Shown one piece after another: positions 56,423-64,000 of a stretch of 64,000 bases of DNA. Both the position numbers and the translations under genes were made by a program. The DNA lies in NCBI RefSeq assembly GCF_041734735.1, contig NC_134905.1, forward strand, positions 9,369,415 through 9,433,414, in the 5' to 3' direction. Under the pieces are notes generated by a model, which had not been told where the DNA came from, did no database searches, and saw nothing but the letters and a program-made list of their open reading frames with translations. Position 1 is the first letter of the stretch. Every line of letters begins with the position of its first letter. The DNA is from Babylonia areolata. Taxonomy: Eukaryota; Mollusca; Gastropoda; Neogastropoda; Buccinidae.

Positions 56423-58613
56423 GCCAAGCGCTTAGCTGGCTGCAGATAACCATAGTTCAACTCACAGCGCAAGCCGAAAACTGAGCTGTAGCAGACACCA
56501 TTTTACATAACTGACTTGCCAGTCTACAATGACCCGCGCAGAATGTATGACGCCATTCCCGGTTTGAATGCAAAGCTCATTCTAAACCTATTCGCTAATC
56601 ATCTATTAAATCAAGTCTCTATATCGTTCACTGCAATATTATATTTGTTGTGCTTAGACACACACTTAAATCAGTTAGAAGCACACTTGATTTCAGTTTA
56701 ATCGTTCGTCAGTCTAAAGATTTCAACCCACTCACTGCTTGACCAGTGTCGCGGTACGCTATTGGTTGAGCTGGAATCTGTGTTTCTGCTCCACTGTCTT
56801 TTGTCGGAATAGTAAACTACAAGTATTATACACAGGCAGAATCGTCATAATTCCATCTTTAAATCTATTCCTTTTGTGTTTGCCTACGTTAAACTGATTT
56901 AACGCAGTTTGTAATTTTCCGCGATGAGCTCGCTAAACTGACCCTTTTCAGATGACTTAAATTAAGATTATAAATTCATCTTAGATAATCAACACATTCT
57001 ACACACTGGTACTTACAGCGATACAGCGATGATGCTAGCCGTTGTGAGAACACACATGACACACACACACTGCTTGCGACGCAGCAAGAGAGAGAGAGCA
57101 GCTCTGGTCAGATGACTGACCAGGTATGAAGTGACCACTCATCACTCACAATTTATGCAAGTTAAGCGGACTGCAAAGACAATTGCGTGTGCTGAAAAGC
57201 AGATCAGCACAAATCAGGCCAAATCCGACAACAACTGTGTTTCTTACAAGGTGTTCAGTGATAGATTTCTAAATGATTCCTGAACTGATCTACGTCGGAT
57301 AAGTTGCAAAAGAAAGAGCTCAACACCTACTTTGTAGAGAGTATAAAATGAAGTGTTGATTATCTAAGATGAATTTATAATCTGTCACCTGAAAAGGGTC
57401 AGTTTTAGCAAGCTCATTGCGGAAAATTACGAACTGCGTTAAATCAGTTTAACGTAGGAAACACAAAAGGAATAGATTTAAAGATGGAATTGCGACGATT
57501 CTGCCTATATATAATACTAATATATAATACTTGTAGTTTACTATTCCGACAAAAGACATATTAATTAAATACGGTGGAGCAGAAACACAGATTCCAGCTC
57601 AGCCAATAGCGTACTGCGACACTGGTCGAGCCGTGAGTGGGTTGTCTGGCAAGGAGGACAAAATGACGTAAGCTTAGCGTCAGCTGAAATCTTTAGACTG
57701 ATGAACGATTAAACTGAAATCAAGTATGCTTCTGATTTAAGTGTGTGTCTAAGCACAACAAATATAATATTGCAGTGAACGATATAGAGACTTGATTTAA
57801 CCCTTTGAGCCCTGAGTTCCTGAGCAATTTTAACCCTTCTGCCTGAGCTCCTGAGCCAAAATTTGCAAATAATTGGCATTAAACCCCTTGAGCCCTGACC
57901 ACTGTTTTACCAGTGGCAGAGAAAAATGACATAATGCCCAGCCACAGGTTGAGCAGTGCGTAAACACTTGGAATGTGCAGAGTCTCAACCTGGCCTGTCA
58001 GGGCAGAAATCAGGGACAAAACGTGCGAGAAAACAACTGTACACAACGCAGCAAATAATTGATATGCTTGATGATTTATCGGAAGTAGAGTATGACAATG
58101 ATTACTCTGATAGGTGGAATTCGAATCGGATGATTTTGCTACAGATAGTGATGTTGAAAATGAATCTGAGCATGCAGAATCAGTTGATCAAAGGAGGCGT
58201 GTCAAGTTGAGACTCTGCATGCTTCATGGTAGAAATCGATCTTTTTTATCCAAAGCACATGCACAAAACACAGTGAGGGGGCGCTGCAATGTTGGTACTG
58301 TGTTCGCTGGCGTCGGAATATTACGGTTTTTCTGATTGGCTCTTCAGTATAAGTCAACCAATAGCAAAACACAACACAAGTGTTTACGCACCGCTCAACT
58401 GGTGGCCAGGCATTATGCCACCCCTCCCCACCACCGGTAAACCGGTGGTCAGGGCTCAAAGGGTTAATAGATGATTAGCAAATTGGTTTAGAATGAGCTT
58501 TGCATTCAAACCGGGAATGGCGTCACACATTCTGCGCGGGGCGTCTGCTACAGCTCAGCTTTCAGCTTGTGCTGTGAGTTGGTTATTTGCAGCCAGCTAA
58601 GCGCTTGGCTATA
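56423..58613. mobile_element. Foldback DNA transposon with about 570-bp inverted arms and 8-bp TSD
   Basis: The left arm 56423-56993 is the reverse complement, with scattered mismatches, of 57356-58613 minus a piggyBac insert. Ends are GCCAAGCGCTTAGCTGGCTG and its complement followed by TATA. TTACTGTA flanks it (56415-56422, 58614-58621). The spacer (56994-57355) has CA and GA runs. No transposase. An 8-bp duplication would suit the hAT superfamily, but the ends do not show a canonical hAT terminus. A partial relative is at 61187-62005. Confidence 0.8.
57801..58463 (+). mobile_element. Non-autonomous piggyBac element
   Basis: Flanked by TTAA (57797-57800 and 58464-58467), with ends CCCTTTGAGCCCTGA / TCAGGGCTCAAAGGG. 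About 90 bp of sub-terminal sequence is also inverted (GCATAATGCC, GCGTAAACACTTG). It keeps a fragment of a transposase N-terminus in two frames: GTKRARKQLYTTQQIIDML, DDLSEVEYDNDYSD, then FESDDFATDSDVENESE, typical of the acidic head of piggyBac transposases. The catalytic domain is deleted. Confidence 0.85.
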
Positions 58614-58794
58614 TTACTGTAAAGTGTTTTGAGCGTTGGAAAGTGCTATATAGATTTCCATGATGATGATAATTATTATAATCATTGTTATCAGTATTAA
58701 TTGTTCTGTTCCACACAGGTAACCACTACACTGTGTGGTGTCTGGATCACAATGTCCCTTCGCAACGCGGGCAACACAAGGCTGTGTAATGTTA

Positions 58795-58850
58795 GTGTGA
58801 TGTTTCACCACTTCACCCAGCACCTAAGTGGAGACATTGGCTGTTAAAGG
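58795..58850 (+). pseudogene. Partial duplicate of the VPS4-like last exon
   Basis: TTTCACCACTTCACCCAGCA followed by GGAGACATTGGCTGTTAA repeats the last codons of exon 10 (FHHFTQH...GD.GC stop), 4.3 kb downstream. A 4-base insertion shifts the frame. Neighbouring sequence also resembles the region just after exon 10. Confidence 0.75.
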
Positions 58851-59440
58851 CTATGTACAGTCACTTGGAACAAACACACTCCTTCATAAAAAAGTGCAGT
58901 TACCACAAACAAAAGGAGAGCGAAATGAAAGCTGCTGGACATTTGACAGACCTTAACTTGTTACTCCACCCACTGCAGCATAAGTCACCACGATCTCCAT
59001 GAACTCAGGAAGCCAGGAAATACAACCCCCCGTTTTTTTCATGATTACTTTTCGCCTTTGTGTAAATTTTCATTGCGCTCACATCTGAAAATACAAACTT
59101 TTTTCTTTTTGCCTTTCTGCCCCGGGGCAAAACGCCTGTAGTGGATGTGTTACCCCGTTATGATTATAGGTATTTTCCTCACGAGAAAGATATATAATCT
59201 CAAATTCATAAGCAGAAGGTCAATGAAAGAAACAGATACATATTTCACAAATAACTAAATAATCGAGCTTTCACACTGATGAATTTAGATTCATATGTTT
59301 CTTACTTATTGACAGGTGTAACTTAACTAAATACAGAAATTTTCGAAAGACATATTACTGCTTTGATTCTGCCATGTAAACACTGGCAGTGATTGTCATA
59401 ACAGTGCAACACAATCACTACTCTTCATCACATCATAAAT
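58851..59440. other. Unassigned sequence
   Basis: No frame, repeat or transposon I can name. Confidence 0.4.
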
Positions 59441-59997
59441 TATTTGGTGGCTGTTAAAATTCATAATTTCATTTTCTTATTAATAATTTTGTGACAGTTG
59501 AAATGTAATTCATCATTTTATTGACTCAACTGTGTAAACAAAGTGAGTGTATGTTTTAGCCCGGTGTTCGCTTGTCTGTGTGTATGTATGTGTGTGTGTG
59601 TGTGTCCGTGGTAAACTTTAACATTGCCATTTTCTCTGGCTTAAACATAGTATGAAAAAAAATCTTCACAGGCATATCAATAACAGGTTGTAAGTCTCCC
59701 GAATTAAACTGTATATCTGATTCATTAACGGATTATTTTGTTGAGATTCGTTCCGAAATCCGAAAATTCTAAAAACCGCTTCCCACGGAGTTAGGCTTAC
59801 TAGAAGGTAGGCTGCGATACGTAGCCTAGAAATGAGTGTGTGGAGGGGGGCAGAGGGGGTGCAGGGTAAGGTGTGTGTGTGTGTGTTGGGGCTCATGTAT
59901 GTTTATGTGTATTTGACTGTGCTTTCATATATGTGAAACTGCATGTTTGGTGCATATCTGTTATGCATATATGTGTGTGTGTGTGTGAATGTGTGCC

Positions 59998-60180
59998 CCC
60001 CCCCCCCTTTTTTTTTTTTTTTTTTTACATTTATTTGCCTATTTATCATCATTGTTGTCTTATTGCCTATTTATCATCTTTGTTGTCTTATTGCCTATTT
60101 ATCATCATTGTTGTCTTATTTATTTATTTATATTTTATTTATTTATTTATCTATTTATTTATTTTATTTTCATTATTATT
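59998..60180 (+). repeat. Poly-C/poly-T, three 28-bp repeats and (ATTT)n
   Basis: After C and T runs, a 28-bp unit (GCCTATTTATCATCATTGTT then GTCTTATT) occurs three times (60046-60125), followed by ATTT repeats. Confidence 0.85.
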
Positions 60181-60240
60181 ATTTGTAGCTGTGTACCGAG
60201 TGGTTCTAATTGGGTACGGACGGCACAAAAGACTTAACTA

Positions 60241-61186
60241 AATACTGATTGACTGAATTAAAGGATAGATGAGAATTCCCATGCACAGGCCAGGAACATA
60301 TAGAGGTCAGTCACAAATGGGTTTTTCTATTGTTTTATTTACAATAGTTATGAGAACATAAGAAAAGAAGATATAAACTAAAGGAGAAGAACAGAAGAAG
60401 ACTAGAAGAGAAGATGTAAGAAGAGAAATAATGGAGAAGACAACTAGAAGAGAAGACAGTGCCTGGAATGACACAAACAAATGTCATTAGCACAACATGT
60501 CAGCACAAGTGAATAATAAAGCACATGTATACATATTACATGGAAAGACTACCGCTTGGAAATGCATGTGTGAAGACCAAACACGGACATCAAATGACAT
60601 TTCTAATACACTTAAATAGTGCAGTTAAAGTGATTGAAGCTATGCTGATTTAGTGAAAGTACACTGACAGTACAGATTAGGTAAAGCTTATACTGTGTCA
60701 AAGTGACTCAAATGAATCAGTTATCATGTTGCACTATACTGGAGTAAGCCGTATAGGAGAGAGCATGATAAGTAAATGACAATTAACAGACTGACACATA
60801 TCTGGTGGTTTTGACCAATAACTGATATTAATCCAACACTATCTTGTAATCATGACAGAATACTACACACATCTTAGAGTACTGCGAATCAGTGGAACAC
60901 TAACCTTCATCAGTGACCGCAAATGAGAAAGAACGCATCATATGCAGTCACTAGAATATTCTTGAACAAACTATTAGTGTCCAGAGACGTCACTGACTGT
61001 GACGTTAAGAAGAATCAAATGGAACACTGCTCCAAGCATATGACGACATGGCGATTTTCTAATCATAGCCGAGCTGTGACTAACACGTCAAAGCAATAAC
61101 TGAACAAAGAATTAACTGAACAAAGCAATAACTGAACATACTCATATGAACACAAGTACTGTCTTGAACCATACAATTTACAAATC
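60241..61186. other. Unassigned AT-rich sequence
   Basis: No gene or named element. GAAGA-rich patch at 60360-60450. Confidence 0.35.
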
Positions 61187-62005
61187 AACACATTTTACAC
61201 TCTAGTACTTACAGCAATACGTAGCGAGATGTCAGCCGTTGTGACAACACACATGACACACACTGCTCGCGACGCAGCAAGAGAGAGAGAGAGAGAACAG
61301 CTCTGGTCAGATGAATGACCAGGTATGAAATGACCACTCATCACTCACTGTACCAATTAAAATTTTATGCAGGTTAAGCGGACTGCAAAGACAATCACGT
61401 GTGCTGCAAAGCAGATCAGCTCAAATCAGGCAAAATCTGACAACAACTGTGTTTCTAACAAGGTGTTCAGTGACAGATTTCTAAATGATTCCTGAACCGA
61501 TTTATGTCGGATACGTTGCAAAAGAAAGAGCTCAACACCTACTTTATAATGAATATAAAATAAAGTGTTGATTATTTAAGATGAATTTATAATCTTAATT
61601 TAAGTCACCTGAACAGGGCCAGTTTTAACGAGCTCGTCGCGGAAAATTACAAACTGCGTTAAATCAGTTTAACGTAGGCAAACACAAATAGAATAGACTT
61701 AAAGATGGAATTGCGACGATTCTGCCAGTATATAATACTTGTAGTTTACTGATCTGACAAAAGAGAAATTAATTAAATGCTGTAGTGCAGAAACAGATTC
61801 CAGCTCAGCCAATAGCGTACTGTGACGCGACACTGGTCGAGCTTTGAGTAGGTTGTCTGGCGAGGAGGACAAAGTGATGTAAGTGGCTTTGCGTTCGAAC
61901 TGGGAGTGACGTCACACAATCTGTGTGCGGGTTAGTTGGGAAAAACGTCATCTGATGTAGCTCGTGTGTGAGCAGTCTTGGAGCAAGCATAGCGCGCTTG
62001 GTCAC
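61187..62005 (+). mobile_element. Partial copy of the foldback element
   Basis: Matches the spacer and right arm of the element at 56423-58613 (for example AGCCGTTGTGA, CTGGTCAGATGA, AAGAAAGAGCTCAACACCTA, AGCCAATAGCGTACTG). It lacks about 200 bp near the arm's outer end and has no recognisable left arm. Confidence 0.75.
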
Positions 62006-62074
62006 ATATTATTTATTTATTTATTTTTTTTTTAAATTATATTATTATTATTTTAAAAAAAAATTAATTAATTA

Positions 62075-62222
62075 ATTTTTTTTCTCAAGGCCTGACAAAG
62101 CGCGTTGGGTTACACTGCTGGTCACGCATCTGCTTGGCAGATGTGGTGTAGCGTATATGGATATATGGATTTGTCCAAACGCAGTGACGCCTCCTTGAGC
62201 TACTGAAACTGAAACTGAAGAA
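62075..62222 (+). mobile_element. Short SINE with (ACTGAA)n tail
   Basis: TCAAGGCCTGACAAAGCGCG, then GGTCACGCATCTGCTTGGCA and GACGCCTCCTTGAGC, ending CTGAAACTGAAACTGAAG. I know this as a recurrent molluscan repeat; the pol III head is missing or decayed. Confidence 0.55.
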
Positions 62223-63469
62223 GGTAGGTTGTGTTTGAAGACGACTTGACCTTGTTTTTCTTGTTCACAATTAAAAAGGAAAGAAATACAAATTCTGTAC
62301 AGAACACATACAGTGACACTAACTACACCATCGACGTGTTTACTGCATATAAATATTCTGAAATGGACACTGAATTAACTATGTCTACAATGTGTTGCCG
62401 TAGGCTTGAAGTGATGGCAACATCTCCTTTACCGCCGAAATACAAGAATAATAGAGATATAATAAAAGACAAAAAACATGATTTTAACAGCGTTATTACG
62501 TCCACTACAATCACATATATTTATCGCACGAAAAGAAAGCATCAACATTGCTTTAAGTATTAAGATTAGTTAAATGACGTCAGATGCGCCTCAGCAGTGG
62601 GGATTAATCTGCTTGCTTTGGAACTGAACAGCATGGTTCCATCCTGCTCATATGCCTTTTAAAAAAAAAAAATTCTCCTAATCTTATTCTATATATCATA
62701 TTTAATACAAAGCACTTTTCAACGATTTTTTAAATCTCTTTTGTTTTTTTCTCATGATTCCTTTACTGGATAAAGTGCGAAGCTCAAGTGAGTCTTGAAG
62801 GCTTTGCCTCTTGTTGATTTTTTCACACTTTAAATTCCTAATTTCACCATAACTATCATTTGGTGACTGTTAAAATGCAACACCATCATTTTATTATTTT
62901 GTGACTGTTGAAATTCTATTCTAATCATTATATTGTGTAGTTTTATTATTCAAGTGTTTAATACATTAATTCTTTTATTATCTTTTTTATTAATTATTTT
63001 GTGACTGTTAGAATGTAATGCCATCTTTCTATTAATCATAATTCTTATGACTGTTAAAAGGTAATTTGATTGTTCAATCAATCATTTTGAGACACTAAAA
63101 ATGTTATTTTATCAATCATTTTGGGACTATAAAAATGTAATTCCATCATTTATTGATCCTTTTGTGATTGGTAAAATTTGTAATTTCATCGTTTTGAAAA
63201 TAATTTTGTGACAAAGTGACATTCCATTGCTTTATTAATCATTATTGTAGTGACTGTTAAAGTTTGGTTAACAAGGCAATAAGCAAATTGAGGTGATTTG
63301 CTTTGGGTCAATAAAGTTCTGGACAAAGCTGGTTTAAGAAGAAAGCATCTGTGCATGTGAAGACGGATGGTTGTTATTTCAAAGTTGTTTTTCCCCATTC
63401 ATTATTGTTACTATTGTCATTGTTGAAACGTCATTATCATTGTTTAAAACGTAACAGCCTTGCTGTTCC

Positions 63470-64000
63470 TTTGGATCTGTCAGCGAGGTGGAGAGGGCGG
63501 ACAAACTACATGGGCAACAGCCTGTCTTCCATATTACATTGCACAGGCTTATATCCGTCCATCCATCCACAAACGACCTTGCACCTACAACCTGGAGAGG
63601 ACACTCCGGCTTCGCTACTAGCACTAGCGTCGGAGCAACACGTGAAACAACATTAACCGGTTATAAGTTAGCGCTCAATTGGCGTAGAGCCGACGCCAGG
63701 GGTTGCTTCTGACGTTGGGAGGGACCTTCGCGTCCCACTGGACAGCTACCGCCCGCCCAAGCTGGGCAGTCCCCAGCCAATTAGGTGCTGTCCCGCCACG
63801 ACCTGCCTTATTCTATGGGTGTATGAAGATTAGGAGAATATCCGACAAGCAGGTCGTTAATTTCCGCACCAGGCAAAAAGAAAACTTCAAGAAACGGATC
63901 AACAATGAAACTGGCCTGTTGGAATGTCTGGACAATGATGCCTGGGCTCTCCCAAGATCTGCAAGACATCAGTGACGCCAGAAAGACAGCCGTCATAAAC
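63470..64000 (+). mobile_element. 5' end of another RTE-like LINE (runs off the window)
   Basis: 63470-63904 looks like LINE 5' UTR, GC-rich compared with its left flank. At 63905 an ATG opens a frame that is still open at the window end: MKLACWNVWTMMPGLSQDLQ then DISDARKTAVIN. CWNV-x-TM is the start of an endonuclease, equivalent to ATWNVCTLL and GAWNVRTLI in the other two RTE-like LINEs here. The domain itself lies beyond the window. Confidence 0.7.

Larger units (their letters stand above)
56025..58700 (+). mobile_element. L2-type LINE 3' end, split by a foldback transposon
   Basis: Left part (56025-56414): a broken C-terminus (GKLWNLLSYSLKQP, then SGLKTYLFTCDHD in another frame) and a GT-rich 3' UTR. 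Right part (58622-58700): AAGTGTTTTGAGCGTTGG, then GTGCTATATAGAT and ATG/ATT repeats, the L2-type terminus. The 8-bp TTACTGTA is present on both sides of the insert. Confidence 0.7.
59523..62815 (+). mobile_element. Helentron/MITE-like element, copy D, carrying other elements
   Basis: Left end GACTCAACTGTGTAAAC with GT run (59585-59604) to about 59640. Right end about 62225-62815, finishing CTCAAGTGAGTCTTGAAGGC and TCTTGTT. The middle holds about 2.6 kb of foreign DNA, including a foldback-element fragment and a SINE. Right-side interior matches copy A (CATCTCCTTTACCG, AACAGCGTT). Confidence 0.6.
59441..63260 (+). repeat. Degenerate about 50-60-bp repeat, interrupted by a transposon
   Basis: Variants of TTTTGTGACTGTTAAAATG with AATTCCATCATTTTATTAAT recur at 59445-59520 and at 62860-63260. 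The element 59523-62815 separates the two parts. Confidence 0.6.

Overview
This window looks like a piece of a large, repeat-rich invertebrate nuclear genome. Coding DNA is sparse and split by introns of up to 13 kb. (GT)n, (GA)n and (AT)n microsatellites are everywhere, and most of the rest is layered transposable elements. The RTE-, L2- and Tx1-type LINEs, and a tRNA-derived SINE whose sequence I associate with gastropods, suggest a mollusc, probably a gastropod. That assignment is inference; no rRNA or mitochondrial marker is present.

One host gene can be read through most of the window on the + strand: a divergent VPS4-family AAA ATPase. I model ten exons at 7972-8019, 15291-15410, 15830-15947, 23466-23675, 26663-26816, 27591-27636, 29796-30022, 39187-39377, 52369-52445 and 54380-54508. 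All splice phases agree and the total is 1320 nt (439 residues plus stop), close to the usual VPS4 length of about 440. The AAA core, sensor and C-terminal helix are clear. The N-terminal MIT domain is not recognisable. The first exon and the 46-nt exon are the least certain parts.

Three other possible host exons appear. A start-codon exon (276-114) and an apparent terminal exon (1145-1005) lie on the - strand at the left edge. A two-exon start of a possible secreted protein lies at 41673-42063 on the + strand, inside the last long intron of the ATPase gene.

The remainder is mobile or tandemly repeated DNA. 1.7-4.2 kb: a LINE fragment followed by a Helentron-like non-autonomous element. 7.1-14.2 kb: SINE pieces and several - strand LINE fragments, one inserted in another. 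16.9-22.7 kb: an RTE-like LINE split by an inverted copy of its own family. 22.7-26.6 kb: minisatellites with a four-level nest (minisatellite, SINE, Helentron-like element, LINE tail). 28.0-29.6 kb: another Helentron-like copy. 30.5-34.3 kb: an L2-type LINE with one unbroken 1114-codon frame. 34.3-39.1 kb: a 4.7-kb minisatellite. 40.0-46.6 kb: Tx1-type LINE pieces. 46.7-50.7 kb: a second RTE-like LINE with an intact RT frame, followed by a TIR element. 52.5-53.8 kb: a purine-rich minisatellite. 56.0-58.7 kb: an L2 fragment holding a foldback transposon that holds a piggyBac derivative. 59.5-62.8 kb: a fourth Helentron-like copy carrying other elements. 63.5-64.0 kb: the 5' end of another RTE-like LINE running off the window. 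I saw no convincing LTR element, rRNA, functional tRNA gene or CRISPR array.
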